From NCBI RefSeq assembly GCF_039595935.1, contig NZ_JBCNKR010000005.1:186001-250000 (forward strand): a stretch of DNA of 64,000 nt, written 5' to 3'. Positions 51,177-61,400 of this stretch are shown here, one piece after another. The notes beneath the pieces are model-generated. The model made no database searches. It saw nothing but the letters and a program-made list of their open reading frames with translations, and had not been told where the DNA came from. A program made the translations under genes and the position numbers. The number at the start of each line of letters is the position of its first letter. The first letter of the stretch is position 1. Source of the stretch: Flavobacterium sp. Its GTDB lineage: Bacteria > Bacteroidota > Bacteroidia > Flavobacteriales > Flavobacteriaceae.

Positions 51177-51926
51177 TTAATTCCATCGATTGTTGTTAAA
51201 CTGATTTTTTTTCCAGTACAACATCATTAAAAAACCAGCAACTGCACCACCAATATGTGCGAAATGCGCTATTCCTGTTCCGCCACTTCCAAATAAAGAA
51301 CTTCCTTTTAAACCTAAAAATAAATCAATAGCCAGAAGTCCAGGAACAAAATATTTTGCTTTGATTGGAACCGGAATAAACAACAATGCAAGCTGAGCAT
51401 TAGGAAACATAAAAGCAAAAGCCGTAAGCAAACCATAAATCGCTCCAGAAGCTCCCAAAACTGCGCTTCTATAAGCCCCAGTAAAATTATCAAATTGAGA
51501 AACAGTTAACATTTCTTTCCATTGTACAACAATTTTCCCTTCACCTAAAAGCTGTAATATATAGTTTTTTGAAAATCCATTAGCCATTAAAACATTTAAA
51601 CCATCCTGAAAATAATAGTAATTTACCGCAAAATTCAGCAAAGCCGCACCCAAACCACATGAAATATAAAAAAACAAGAATTTTTTACCACCCCAAAAAT
51701 GCTCAAGCATTGAACCAAATGAATATAATGCAAACATATTAAATGCAATATGCAAAAAATTAGCATGCATAAACATATGCGTAATTATCTGCCATATTCC
51801 AAAATTTGGGTTTTCTGGAAAAAACATAACTAAAAAATCATAAGAAACCGGCACTAACTGAGCACCAATAAAAAATATAATATTAATAATTAGCAGTTGT
51901 TTAACCACTGGAGTCATATTCATCAT
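51177..51926 (-). CDS. Rhomboid family intramembrane serine protease
   Basis: A 249-residue rhomboid with THMFMHANFLHIAFNMFALY, GASGAIYGLLTAF (catalytic Ser) and HFAHIGGAVAGF (catalytic His). Its ATG overlaps the mutL stop by four bases (ATGA), so it is co-translated with mutL. A second rhomboid follows. Confidence 0.95.
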   Translation of the reverse strand: MMNMTPVVKQLLIINIIFFIGAQLVPVSYDFLVMFFPENPNFGIWQIITHMFMHANFLHIAFNMFALYSFGSMLEHFWGGKKFLFFYISCGLGAALLNFAVNYYYFQDGLNVLMANGFSKNYILQLLGEGKIVVQWKEMLTVSQFDNFTGAYRSAVLGASGAIYGLLTAFAFMFPNAQLALLFIPVPIKAKYFVPGLLAIDLFLGLKGSSLFGSGGTGIAHFAHIGGAVAGFLMMLYWKKNQFNNNRWN

Positions 51927-53866
51927 AAGGCAAACTTTTTATCTATATCTTCCACACGCATGGTAATGAAAGTAGGTTTTTGAAAAGGTGAAATATTAGG
52001 ATCTTTACAGGCAAACAAACCGTTTACCAAATTATCTTGCTCTTTTTCGGTTAAATAAGATCCGGTTTTAACCGCTAAACTTTTCGCCATCGATTTGGCA
52101 ATTGTATCGTTTTGACTGTAACTATTGGCAGGAATCCCGTCTTGTAAATCGCTCAATAATTGCTCGATTACAATAGAAACTTCGCTTTCTGTAATGTTTA
52201 CCGGAATTCCGGAAATCACAATATGATCTGTTTTTGATTCATCAAATACAAATCCGGTTGTCTCTAAAGATGGTTTTAATTCTTCAATCAATTTCATTTC
52301 TGAAGCTGAATAAAACAAATCCAACGGAAAAAGCAACTGCTGACTCGACGCCTGATTAACTGTCATATTCAGCAAAAACTGTTCGTATAAAATACGCTGA
52401 TGCGCACGCTGCTGATCTACAATTATCATTCCTGATTTAATAGGCGACACAATATATTTTTTATGAATTTGATAGGTTTTCTGGCTCGCCTGTTCTACTT
52501 CATCATCATTAAATAAAGAAGAGGCTACTTCTTCATTTTCAAATGTAAAAGGAGAACTTTCTATAGCTTCAGGATTTTCTGTATCCAAACCAACATATAA
52601 ACTTTCCCAGCTCGCCGTAGGTTCTACTCTTTTAGAATAGCCTGAATAGGATGATCCGGAAAACGATGAAGCTGAAGATGAGGAAGAAGATCCTGAACTA
52701 TAACTTCCTGAACCAGATCCCGATCCTGTTTTTGTATAATGCTGATTGGTTTTATCATCTGTAAACGGATTAAAAGTTCCATCAACCTGAATGGTCGGAA
52801 TCTCTGCTTCAACGTCTTTATAATGATATGGTGTATCTAAATTTGAATCTCTGTCAAAATCTAAAACAGGCGCTACATTAAACTGCCCTAAGCTATGTTT
52901 TATAGAAGCTCTTAAAATAGCATACAAAGCTGACTCGTCATCAAACTTAATTTCTGTTTTTGTTGGATGAATATTAATATCAATTGTATTTGGCGGAACT
53001 TGTAGATATAAGAAATAACTTGGCTGTGAACCATCTTTTAAAAGCCCTTCGTAGGCCGCCATAACTGCATGATGCAAATAACCACTTTTAATGAAACGAT
53101 CGTTTACAAAAAAGAATTGTTCTCCTCTGTTTTTCTTCGCAAATTCAGGTTTACATACAAATCCCTGAATATTTATAATTTCGGTGTCTTCATTTACCGG
53201 AACCAATTTTTCATTGGTTTTACCCGACATTATTCCAACTATACGCTGACGATAACCTGCTGATGGAAGATTGTATAATTCGCTTCCGTTATGATAAAAG
53301 CTAAAGTGGATATTCGGATGTGCTAAAGCTACACGCTGAAATTCATCCATTACATGACGAAATTCTACCGTATCTGACTTTAAGAAGTTTCGGCGTGCGG
53401 GAATATTAAAAAATAAATTTTTAACCGCAAATGAAGTTCCTTTTGGTAAAACTGCTACTTCCTGCGAAACAAACTTACTTCCTTCAATAACAATATGAGT
53501 TCCCAGTTCGTCCTGTTCCTGCTTGGTTTTCATTTCCATGTGAGCAATCGCGGCTATAGAAGCCAATGCTTCACCACGGAAACCTTTTGTAGCAAGAGAA
53601 AACAAATCTTCGGCCTGACGAATTTTTGAAGTTGCATGTCTCGCAAAGCACAAACGAGCATCTGTAACCGTCATCCCGACTCCATTATCAATAACCTGCA
53701 CTAATGATTTGCCGGCGTCTTTTATAATCAATTTGATATCGGTTGCTTTTGCATCAACAGCATTTTCTAACAATTCTTTTACGACAGAAGCTGGTCTCTG
53801 AACCACTTCTCCGGCAGCAATTTGGTTAGCAACGTGATCAGGAAGTAATTGAATAATACTCGACAT
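51923..53866 (-). CDS. mutL: DNA mismatch repair protein MutL
   Basis: The 647-residue protein has the GHKL ATPase motifs (GEVVQRPASVVKELLENAVDA, DNGVGM, ATSKI, FRGEALASIA) and the C-terminal dimerisation domain after a Ser/Gly-rich linker (about residues 375-400). It couples mismatch recognition to strand incision. The linker is unusually rich in Ser/Gly. It forms an operon with the rhomboid gene. Confidence 0.97.
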   Translation of the reverse strand: MSSIIQLLPDHVANQIAAGEVVQRPASVVKELLENAVDAKATDIKLIIKDAGKSLVQVIDNGVGMTVTDARLCFARHATSKIRQAEDLFSLATKGFRGEALASIAAIAHMEMKTKQEQDELGTHIVIEGSKFVSQEVAVLPKGTSFAVKNLFFNIPARRNFLKSDTVEFRHVMDEFQRVALAHPNIHFSFYHNGSELYNLPSAGYRQRIVGIMSGKTNEKLVPVNEDTEIINIQGFVCKPEFAKKNRGEQFFFVNDRFIKSGYLHHAVMAAYEGLLKDGSQPSYFLYLQVPPNTIDINIHPTKTEIKFDDESALYAILRASIKHSLGQFNVAPVLDFDRDSNLDTPYHYKDVEAEIPTIQVDGTFNPFTDDKTNQHYTKTGSGSGSGSYSSGSSSSSSASSFSGSSYSGYSKRVEPTASWESLYVGLDTENPEAIESSPFTFENEEVASSLFNDDEVEQASQKTYQIHKKYIVSPIKSGMIIVDQQRAHQRILYEQFLLNMTVNQASSQQLLFPLDLFYSASEMKLIEELKPSLETTGFVFDESKTDHIVISGIPVNITESEVSIVIEQLLSDLQDGIPANSYSQNDTIAKSMAKSLAVKTGSYLTEKEQDNLVNGLFACKDPNISPFQKPTFITMRVEDIDKKFAL

Positions 53867-53985
53867 TGAAAATTTTAGATTGTAGATTAACGATTTAAGA
53901 TTTTTGATTTGAATCTAAACCAAAAACAACAAATTTAGTGAATTTCTCTTGGGTTTTTAAATATTGGCAATCATAAAAAAAACAA

Positions 53986-54019
53986 AAAACCTATACCATT
54001 ATGACACAGTATAGGTTTT
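53986..54019 (-). terminator. Terminator of ribH
   Basis: AAAACCTATAC pairs with GTATAGGTTTT around a 12-nt loop, with T-run on the minus strand after ribH. Confidence 0.85.
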
Positions 54020-54041
54020 AATATTTTTTAAAACAAATGTG

Positions 54042-54614
54042 TTATTCGTTCTCTATTTTAATTGGTGTTTCTTCAATTTGAAGTGCACCCGAAGTCAGTA
54101 ATGGCTGATTGAACGGATGCGTAATAGAGGCCTGCTGGCGAATGTAAGCCATTTTTATTGCCGCAATCGCAGCTTCAGTTCCTTTGTTTCCGTGAGCACC
54201 GCCGCTTCTGTCGATAGACTGCTGCATATTGTTGTCTGTTAAAACACAAAAGATAACCGGAATATCGGTTTGAACATTTAAGTCTTTTATTCCCTGAGTA
54301 ACGCCTTCGCAGACAAAATCAAAGTGTTTTGTTTCTCCCTGAATTACACAGCCAATAACAATAACTGCATCGACGTTTTGTGTCTGAAGCATTTTTTTTG
54401 CGCCATAAATCAATTCAAAACTTCCCGGAACATTCCAGCGAATGATTTGCTGTGCAGGAACATCACAGTCGATTAAGGCATCAAAAGCACCATTATAAAG
54501 TCCTTCTGTTATAACATCGTTCCACTCAGAAACAACAATCCCAAATCGAAAGTCTTTCGCATTTGGGATCGTGTTTTTATCGTATTCTGATAAGTTTTTA
54601 TTTTCGGTAGCCAT
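54042..54614 (-). CDS. ribH: 6,7-dimethyl-8-ribityllumazine synthase
   Basis: A 190-residue protein with lumazine synthase motifs: FRFGIVVSEWNDVITEGLYNGA, VPGSFEL, VIVIGCVIQGETKHFDFVCEGV and GNKGTEAA. It makes the riboflavin precursor 6,7-dimethyl-8-ribityllumazine. It has a 20-residue N-terminal extension and a C-terminal tail (QIEETPIKIENE). Gene order is TPR protein then ribH. Confidence 0.95.
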   Translation of the reverse strand: MATENKNLSEYDKNTIPNAKDFRFGIVVSEWNDVITEGLYNGAFDALIDCDVPAQQIIRWNVPGSFELIYGAKKMLQTQNVDAVIVIGCVIQGETKHFDFVCEGVTQGIKDLNVQTDIPVIFCVLTDNNMQQSIDRSGGAHGNKGTEAAIAAIKMAYIRQQASITHPFNQPLLTSGALQIEETPIKIENE

Positions 54615-54697
54615 CTTTAATATTTTAGATTTTTGATTTTAGAATTTAGATTCTTAAAATACAAATCTACAATCTTAAATCTAAAGTCTAAAATTTT

Positions 54698-55477
54698 TTA
54701 TTGTGCTAATCCAATCAAAGCATCTACAGAACCTGCTTCCGGAGTTGCATCAAAGTTATCTTTAATATCGTTTAAGTATTTTAAAGCGTCTTCTTTTTGA
54801 CCTAAAGCGATTGCTGTTTTAGCCGCTTTTAATAAGAAACGAGGCGTAGTAAAATCATTTTTATTAGATTCAGCTGCTTTTACATAATAATCTAAAGCTT
54901 CTTTTTGATTATTCTTTTGAGAATAAGCATCTCCGATAGCTCCTTTTGCCAAAGCACTTAAAATTAAATCATCAGATTTGAATTCGCCTAAATATTTAAT
55001 AGCGTCATCAAATTTTCCTGTATTCAAATAGGCCATACCTGCATAGTAGTTAGCCAAATTTCCAGCATCAGTTCCAGAATATTCTTCAGCAATTTTCACA
55101 AATCCAAATTTACCTTCAGATCCGTTTAATGCTAATTTATATAATGAATCACTCGCAACACCATTTACAGCTTTATCAAAATTTTGCTGTGCCACAAACA
55201 TTTCGTTTGCAGCTTCGTCTTGTTTTGGGTTTTCAATAAATTTTTGGTAAGCCAAATAACCAATTGTAGCAACTGCAATACCAGCAACTAAACCAATAAT
55301 GATTTTTTGATTTTTAGCAACCCAATCCTCAGTTCTTGAAGCAGTTTCATCTAATTTAGAAAAAACACCAGCTGTTGTGCTGTCTTTTTCGTCAATTACT
55401 ACCTGTTGTTCTTCATTTACTTCTTTAACTTCCTTTTCTTTTGGTGCTTTATATCCTCTTTTATTGTAAGTAGCCAT
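54698..55477 (-). CDS. Membrane-anchored TPR protein (YfgM-like)
   Basis: The 259-residue protein has a cytoplasmic N-terminus (about 1-58), a single membrane segment (IIIGLVAGIAVATIGYLAYQ, about 59-78) and TPR-like repeats (YYAGMAYLNTGKFDDAIKYLGEF; AKGAIGDAYSQKNNQKEALDYY). This is the layout of YfgM-type proteins. A promoter with -33 TTTG and -7 TATTTTTG lies just upstream (55500-55532). Confidence 0.88.
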   Translation of the reverse strand: MATYNKRGYKAPKEKEVKEVNEEQQVVIDEKDSTTAGVFSKLDETASRTEDWVAKNQKIIIGLVAGIAVATIGYLAYQKFIENPKQDEAANEMFVAQQNFDKAVNGVASDSLYKLALNGSEGKFGFVKIAEEYSGTDAGNLANYYAGMAYLNTGKFDDAIKYLGEFKSDDLILSALAKGAIGDAYSQKNNQKEALDYYVKAAESNKNDFTTPRFLLKAAKTAIALGQKEDALKYLNDIKDNFDATPEAGSVDALIGLAQ

Positions 55478-55499
55478 TTAAAATTAATTTAGTGAACGG

Positions 55500-55532
55500 C
55501 AAAAATAAAATTTTTCTTGAAACTGAGGCAAA
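55500..55532 (-). promoter_or_regulatory. Promoter of the TPR protein gene
   Basis: On the minus strand TTTG (55532-55529) and TATTTTTG (55507-55500) are separated by 21 bp, matching TTG-N17-23-TAnnTTTG. Confidence 0.65.
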
Positions 55533-55718
55533 AAAAATCAAAATTATCACTATTTTAAAAAAAATATTTTCAGAGAAGCTAACTGCTTTCACATCAGCAT
55601 TAAAATAAATCAACTTGAAATACCTCAAAAGCCCTTTATATCGATAAAATTAGATAATTTTACGCCCTCAAATTATCTTGTTCAAAATGGTAATTTTTCT
55701 TTTTAGAGTCTCTTAAAA

Positions 55719-56798
55719 ATGCATTTAAACAAAATTTCTTTATTCAATTACAAAAATTTCGCCGAAGCCAGTTTTGATTTCGACGTCAAGATCAATTGTT
55801 TTGTTGGTAAAAACGGAATCGGAAAAACGAATGTATTGGATGCTATTTATCATTTGGCTTACGGAAAAAGTTATTTTAATCCGCTTGCCGTTCAGAATAT
55901 CAAACACGGTGAAGAGTTTTTTGTAATTGATGCTGAATTAGAAAAAAACGAAAGATCAGAGCAAATCGTCTGCAGTTTAAAAAAGGGACAAAAAAAAGTT
56001 TTAAAAAGAAATGGAAAGCCTTACGATAAATTTTCAGATCATATAGGCTTTATTCCGCTTGTAATAATTTCTCCGGCCGACCGCGATTTAATTGTTGAAG
56101 GAAGCGAAACCCGTCGTAAATTTATGGACAGTGTGATTTCGCAGTTAGATTCAACGTATCTACATCAGCTTATTCAATATCAAAAAGTAATTGTACAGCG
56201 AAATGCTCTTTTAAAATATTTTGCACTCAACCATACTTTCGACAACGATACCTTATCTATATATAATGAGCAGTTAAATGAATACGGAAAATCGATTTTC
56301 GAAAAACGAAAAGATTTTCTGGAACAGTTTATACCTATATTTAATGTACACCATCAGGCCATAACCGGTTCTGAAGAATCAGTACAATTAGTTTACGAAA
56401 GTCATTTATTCGAAAAAGATCTTTTGACACTTTTACAAGAAAACATAAATAAAGACAGAGCTTTACACTATACGACTTCGGGAATTCATAAAGACGATTT
56501 ATCTTTTGAAATTGATTCACATCCAATAAAGAAATTTGGATCGCAAGGACAGCAAAAATCTTTTTTAATTGCCCTGAAACTGGCACAATTTGAGTTTTTG
56601 AAAAAACAAAGCGGTGTAAAACCTATTTTATTATTCGACGATATTTTCGATAAACTAGATGAAACCCGGGTTGCTAAAATTGTCGAAATGGTAAACAGTG
56701 AAACTTTTGGACAGCTTTTTATATCCGATACGCATCCGGAAAGAACTGAAGCGATTGTAAAATCAACACATCAAACCTATAAAATATTTAATTTGTGA
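55719..56798 (+). CDS. recF: DNA replication and repair protein RecF
   Basis: A 359-residue SMC-type ATPase with Walker [10 protein letters not shown] (residues 29-37), [18 protein letters not shown] (signature region) and [12 protein letters not shown] (Walker B and D-loop). It loads RecA at gaps. The frame and length are normal for RecF. It is divergent from the TPR protein gene and begins a rightward run of genes. Confidence 0.96.
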   Translation: MHLNKISLFNYKNFAEASFDFDVKINCFVGKNGIGKTNVLDAIYHLAYGKSYFNPLAVQNIKHGEEFFVIDAELEKNERSEQIVCSLKKGQKKVLKRNGKPYDKFSDHIGFIPLVIISPADRDLIVEGSETRRKFMDSVISQLDSTYLHQLIQYQKVIVQRNALLKYFALNHTFDNDTLSIYNEQLNEYGKSIFEKRKDFLEQFIPIFNVHHQAITGSEESVQLVYESHLFEKDLLTLLQENINKDRALHYTTSGIHKDDLSFEIDSHPIKKFGSQGQQKSFLIALKLAQFEFLKKQSGVKPILLFDDIFDKLDETRVAKIVEMVNSETFGQLFISDTHPERTEAIVKSTHQTYKIFNL

Positions 56799-56913
56799 TT
56801 TTTGACCGACGTGAAAATTGATATAATTTGTACCAATCATAATCAGGAATCACAATCAGGAAATCATTAAATTAGCCTTAAAAATATAAAACAACTGCAA
56901 TAAAAACCGATAT

Positions 56914-57588
56914 ATGCTAACGAAAGAATCATTGCAATTTTTAGACGATTTAAAAAAGAACAACAACAGAGAATGGTTTCAGGATAACAAAAAACGTTAT
57001 GAAATCTTCAAAAAAGATTATCATCAATTAGTAAGTGATTTTCTTGATGTTATGAAACCTTTAGATCCTTCGCTTGAATTATTGGAAGTTAAAAACTGTA
57101 CTTTTAGAATCAATCGTGATATTCGTTTTTCTAAAGACAAATCACCTTATAAAGCACATTTAGGCGTTTGGATGTCGGCTGGTGCAAAAGGCGCAAATCG
57201 TTCCGGATATTATGTTCATATCGAAAAAGGTGCGAGTTTCATTGCCGGCGGATTTTATTCTCCCGAAGCAGAAGATTTAAAGAAAGTCCGCAAAGAAATT
57301 GCTTTTTTCTATGATGATTTGCAAGAAATCCTAAACAATAAAGATTTCAAAAAAGAATTTGGAAGCTTAGATATCAATGAAAATAATTCTCTTAAAAGCA
57401 TGCCGCGCGGTTATGAAAAAGACCATCCGGCAATTGAATTTTTAAAATTGAAAAGCTTCACGGCAACTCAAAAATATGATATTTCAGAAGTAACTCAGAA
57501 AGATTTCGTTTCAAAAATGAGTAAAAAACTGATTGCTCTAAAGCCTTTAAACGAATTCATAAATCGTGCTTTAGAAACTGAAGAATAA
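56914..57588 (+). CDS. DUF2461 domain protein
   Basis: The 224-residue protein matches DUF2461/TIGR02453: FLDDLKKNNNREWFQDNKKRYE, NCTFRINRDIRFSKDKSPYKAHLGVWM and GYYVHIEKGASFIAGGFYSPEAEDLKKVRKEI. Function is unknown. A dispersed inverted repeat (57601-57663) separates it from the next gene. Confidence 0.93.
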   Translation: MLTKESLQFLDDLKKNNNREWFQDNKKRYEIFKKDYHQLVSDFLDVMKPLDPSLELLEVKNCTFRINRDIRFSKDKSPYKAHLGVWMSAGAKGANRSGYYVHIEKGASFIAGGFYSPEAEDLKKVRKEIAFFYDDLQEILNNKDFKKEFGSLDINENNSLKSMPRGYEKDHPAIEFLKLKSFTATQKYDISEVTQKDFVSKMSKKLIALKPLNEFINRALETEE

Positions 57589-57600
57589 AAAAAGACAGAT

Positions 57601-57663
57601 CGCCACGAATTCACGAATTAATACTAATCAATTTTGCCAAAATAAATTCGTGAATTCGTGGCG
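57601..57663. repeat. Long intergenic inverted repeat, copy 2
   Basis: CGCCACGAATTCACGAATT (57601-57619) is exactly inverted at 57645-57663. It is the same unit as at 4390-4449, more perfect here. Confidence 0.75.
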
Positions 57664-57678
57664 AAAAAATATTTTACA

Positions 57679-58722
57679 ATGAAAAGAAAAATACTTTTTC
57701 TTGGAGAATCGTATCGCGCCGACGCCATAACATGGATGAAAGGCTTAAAAGAATTTGGCGATTTTGAGATTATCACCTGGGAGCTTCAAACCCCAAACCA
57801 CCAGAGATTCAAACGCATTTTAGAATATTTCTTCGCTCCAGTTTCTATTCGAAAAACCATCAAAAAAGAAAAACCGGACATGGTTATTGCCGAAAGAACC
57901 ACAAGTTATGGTTTCTTAGCTGCATTATCTGGTTCAAAAACCATTGCAATCGCACAACAAGGCCGAACCGATTTGTGGCCGGAAACTTCCGTTTTGTATC
58001 CGTTTAAAAAGTTTATTCAGAAATATGCTTTCAAAAAAGCGCATTTAATTCATGCCTGGGGACCTGTTATGGCAATTCACATGAAAGCAGCTGGTGTTGA
58101 TATGAATAAAGTTTTAGTTCTGCCAAAAGGAATTGACTTATCTCTTTTTACACCTTTTACAAATAATTCTAATAAAATTGAAGCGATTGTAACTCGTTCG
58201 CTGCAGCCAGAATATCGTCATGATTCTATTTTAAAAGCATTTGCCATTTTACATCAAAAAGGAATAGATTTTTCTTTGACGATTGTTGGAGATGGGACCC
58301 GATTACAGTTTTTAAAAGATTTAGCAAAAGAACTTCAAATAGAAAATAAAGTAATTTTTACAGGAAGAATTCCGAATACTGAACTTCCTAAATTATTACA
58401 GCAATCAAATATCTATATCAGTATGCCAATAACAGAAGGCGTTTCGGCATCATTATTTGAAGCTATGGCCTGTAATTGTTATCCTGTAGTTTCTGATATT
58501 CCCGGAAATCAAAGCTGGATTACGCATCGTGAAAACGGACAATTGATTACAATAGATGATATACAAATGCTTGCAGATGAATTAATCTGGGATTTTGAAA
58601 ATCCTGAATCCCGAAATCAGGCTATTATTCGAAACAGAAAATTTGTAGAAGAAAATGCTAACTATGATATTAATATGAAGGTGATTTCGGAGAAATATCA
58701 TGAGTTATTGGATTTAAAATAA
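57679..58722 (+). CDS. Glycosyltransferase (GT4-like)
   Basis: A 347-residue GT-B enzyme with LFLGESYRADAITWMKG at the start, HLIHAWGPVMAIHMKAAGVD, LPKGIDLSLFTP, ALFHQKGIDFSLTIVGDG-like, and the C-terminal EGVSASLFEAMACNCYPVVSDIPGN. The start at 57679 avoids codons that lie in the inverted repeat upstream. Donor and acceptor are unknown. Confidence 0.9.
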   Translation: MKRKILFLGESYRADAITWMKGLKEFGDFEIITWELQTPNHQRFKRILEYFFAPVSIRKTIKKEKPDMVIAERTTSYGFLAALSGSKTIAIAQQGRTDLWPETSVLYPFKKFIQKYAFKKAHLIHAWGPVMAIHMKAAGVDMNKVLVLPKGIDLSLFTPFTNNSNKIEAIVTRSLQPEYRHDSILKAFAILHQKGIDFSLTIVGDGTRLQFLKDLAKELQIENKVIFTGRIPNTELPKLLQQSNIYISMPITEGVSASLFEAMACNCYPVVSDIPGNQSWITHRENGQLITIDDIQMLADELIWDFENPESRNQAIIRNRKFVEENANYDINMKVISEKYHELLDLK

Positions 58723-58731
58723 AACAAAACC

Positions 58732-59274
58732 ATGTCTCAATATACTTATAAATCTTCTATTGATTTTATTACTGATTTATGTTTTGAATATATTGAAACC
58801 TATTCATTTCAACGCGGGGAAGAATTTGAAAAGAACAATCAATTAAATCTAAGTGAATATGAGACATTACAACGAAGAAAACTTAGAAAAAATGATTTAA
58901 CCAGCCCTCAAGAATTAAAGCTTAACGAATTAAAAAAACTTGTAGGTTTTACTCAATATATATTAAATGAAGAAGGAGAATTTCATTTTTCGAGTAAAAA
59001 AATAAACTCGTTTAAATCTACAGATAAGGAAGCAATTAATTTAAAAAACATTCTGAAAACAGAAATCAACGAAATTCCAGATTGGATGTGTGCTCCCAAA
59101 TATCGAGATGCTGTTGTATTCTATGACAAAAACAATAAAATAATTACAAGTCTAAATATTTGTTTAAGCTGCCAGTATATGGAAACAGAAATGTTTAATC
59201 ATATAAATGGTGACAAATTAACTTATGATTTATTAAAACAATTCTTTATTGAGATTGGACATGATGTCGAATGA
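58732..59274 (+). CDS. Uncharacterised protein (180 aa)
   Basis: This protein is charged and mostly helical. It ends with a C-x-x-C stretch (LNICLSCQYMETEMFNHINGDKLTYDLLKQFFIEIG). I recognise no family. It follows the glycosyltransferase gene by 9 bp and may be co-transcribed with it. Confidence 0.75.
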   Translation: MSQYTYKSSIDFITDLCFEYIETYSFQRGEEFEKNNQLNLSEYETLQRRKLRKNDLTSPQELKLNELKKLVGFTQYILNEEGEFHFSSKKINSFKSTDKEAINLKNILKTEINEIPDWMCAPKYRDAVVFYDKNNKIITSLNICLSCQYMETEMFNHINGDKLTYDLLKQFFIEIGHDVE

Positions 59275-59336
59275 CAAGCTTATTTTTAACAAAAACACAT
59301 TTTAGTCAAAAGTGAACTCAAACAAATTATAATCCT

Positions 59337-59344
59337 TATTTTTG
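59337..59344 (+). promoter_or_regulatory. -7 box (TATTTTTG) of murB
   Basis: TATTTTTG fits TAnnTTTG and would start transcription about 22 nt before the murB ATG at 59371. Confidence 0.5.
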
Positions 59345-59370
59345 ACCCAAGATTAAAACGCCTTTTATAT

Positions 59371-60384
59371 ATGCAAATCCAATCCAATTTTTCTTTAAAA
59401 AACTATAATACATTTGGCATTGATGCTAATGCTAAAGAATTTGTTGCTGTACATTCTATCACAGAATTAAAAACCGTTTTAGAAGAAAACAAAAACAAGA
59501 AAAAATTTATTTTGGGCGGCGGAAGCAATATGCTTTTAACTCAAGATATTGACGCATTGGTTATTCACATAGACTTAAAAGGAAAAAAAATAATCAAAGA
59601 AGATGATGATTTTGTCTGGGTTGAAAGTCAGGCTGGCGAAGTATGGCATGATTTTGTTCTCTGGACAATCGACAATAATTTTGGTGGATTGGAAAATATG
59701 TCTCTAATTCCCGGAAATGTCGGCACAACTCCTGTACAAAATATTGGCGCATACGGAACTGAAATCAAAGATACTTTTGTTTCCTGCGACGCCATGAATA
59801 TCGAAACTCAGGAAACAAAAACTTTTACAAATGCCGAATGCGATTTCGGATATCGTGAAAGCATTTTTAAAAATGAAGTTAAAGATCAATTTATAATTAC
59901 TTCTGTGATTTATAAGTTGACCAAACGCAATCATAAAATCAACACTTCTTACGGAGATATTTTGGCTGAATTAGCAAAAAATAATATTTCGACACCAACA
60001 TTAAAAGATGTTAGCAACGCTGTAATTACAATTAGACAAAGCAAACTTCCGGACCCAAAGGAGTTAGGAAACAGCGGCAGTTTTTTTAAAAATCCAATTT
60101 TATTGAAATCTGATTTTGAAAAAATTCATCAAAAATTCCCGGAAATGAAGTTTTACGAAGTTTCAGCAACCGAAGTAAAAGTTCCGGCTGGCTGGCTGAT
60201 CGAACAAGCTGGTTTTAAAGGAAAACGTTTTGGTGATGCAGGAGTTCATAAAAATCAGGCTTTAGTTTTAGTGAATTATGGAAACGCAACGGGTCAGGAA
60301 ATTTTGGCCGTTTCAAAAGATGTTCAAAAAACCGTTTTTGAGATTTTCGGTATACATATTGAAGCAGAAGTCAATGTGATATAA
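59371..60384 (+). CDS. murB: UDP-N-acetylmuramate dehydrogenase
   Basis: The 337-residue flavoenzyme has KFILGGGSNMLLTQD (FAD binding), GGLENMSLIPGNVGTTPVQNIGAYG, and the C-terminal domain with GSGGSFFKNP-like (NSGSFFKNPI; catalytic Ser) and AGWLIEQAGFKGKRFGDAGVH. It makes UDP-MurNAc in peptidoglycan synthesis. Confidence 0.97.
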   Translation: MQIQSNFSLKNYNTFGIDANAKEFVAVHSITELKTVLEENKNKKKFILGGGSNMLLTQDIDALVIHIDLKGKKIIKEDDDFVWVESQAGEVWHDFVLWTIDNNFGGLENMSLIPGNVGTTPVQNIGAYGTEIKDTFVSCDAMNIETQETKTFTNAECDFGYRESIFKNEVKDQFIITSVIYKLTKRNHKINTSYGDILAELAKNNISTPTLKDVSNAVITIRQSKLPDPKELGNSGSFFKNPILLKSDFEKIHQKFPEMKFYEVSATEVKVPAGWLIEQAGFKGKRFGDAGVHKNQALVLVNYGNATGQEILAVSKDVQKTVFEIFGIHIEAEVNVI

Positions 60385-60421
60385 AAACTCAACCTTTACT
60401 AGCTTACCAACCAAACCATTA

Positions 60422-60922
60422 ATGAAAGAATTAAATTTCAAAGTTATATTACTCCAGATATTAGGAATGATTTTCCTGATTAATGGTATTTTACAGCTTA
60501 GATTTTACACCGTATCAGGAAAAATTATTTGGGCAGAACAACATTCGCAATATCATAATTCACAATATTGGAACAAATTACTTCCTTCAAAAGAAGGTAT
60601 TTTAAATTTTTGGCCCAATGTGTATGTATGGATATTTTTAGGATCTTTAATTGGAATTATCATACTTGCTTTTTTGAATTGGAAAAGCAAACTTTCTTCT
60701 CTAAATACTATTCTGGTTGCAATGGTATTATATATTCTTCTAAGGCTTAAATTTTTTAGAAGAGAAATAGTATCCCAAATATTTCGTCCGGTGAGAGACT
60801 TGTGTTCAGATGATTTTGGAATTCAATGTTTGATCGAAGGAATAGTTTTTACCTTTATAGGCGTCACTATTATCTACCTGAGTATTATCCAAATTTATCT
60901 CAACTCAAAAAAATTGAATTAA
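60422..60922 (+). CDS. Uncharacterised membrane protein (166 aa)
   Basis: This protein has about four membrane segments (near residues 6-24, 70-92, 95-113 and 138-160) and no recognisable motif. It starts MKELNFKVILLQILGMIF. Unknown function. It lies between murB and a GNAT gene. Confidence 0.7.
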   Translation: MKELNFKVILLQILGMIFLINGILQLRFYTVSGKIIWAEQHSQYHNSQYWNKLLPSKEGILNFWPNVYVWIFLGSLIGIIILAFLNWKSKLSSLNTILVAMVLYILLRLKFFRREIVSQIFRPVRDLCSDDFGIQCLIEGIVFTFIGVTIIYLSIIQIYLNSKKLN

Positions 60923-60932
60923 AAACAGTGTA

Positions 60933-61391
60933 ATGACAGAGCCGATTTTGATTAAAAAAGCAAATCCAAACGATGAAAAAGTTCTGTCAATTATCGAAGA
61001 ATTGTCGGCAAATCTTTATCTTCGTTTTGGAAGCGATGGAAAAAATTCTTTTACAGGCTGGCAGTTCAATAATTCGAATTTTGTATTTGTAACAGCAGAA
61101 ATTAAGAATGAAATTGTTGGCTGCGGCGCGATTAGACCAATTGACGAAAACACAGGAGAAGTTAAACGAATGTATTCTAAACTTCCGCGAAAGAAAATAG
61201 GACAAACCATTTTAGCTTTTTTAGAAAATCAGGCAAAAAATATTGGCTACAAAGAATTAGTTTTAGAAACAAGAGTAAAAAACGACGAAGCCGTTCAATT
61301 TTATCTCAAACAAGGATATAAAGTTATTCCGAATTACGGAAAATATAAAGATCGGCCAGAAGCTGTTTGTTTTGGAAAATCTTTAAAATAA
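60933..61391 (+). CDS. GNAT family N-acetyltransferase
   Basis: A 152-residue GNAT fold: VFVTAEIKNEIVGCGAIRP (strand 4), EVKRMYSKLPRKKIGQTILAFLE (acetyl-CoA binding loop; R/K-x-x-G variant) and ELVLETRVKNDEAVQFYLKQGYKVI. The substrate is not evident. Confidence 0.93.
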   Translation: MTEPILIKKANPNDEKVLSIIEELSANLYLRFGSDGKNSFTGWQFNNSNFVFVTAEIKNEIVGCGAIRPIDENTGEVKRMYSKLPRKKIGQTILAFLENQAKNIGYKELVLETRVKNDEAVQFYLKQGYKVIPNYGKYKDRPEAVCFGKSLK

Positions 61392-61400
61392 ATTCACAAA

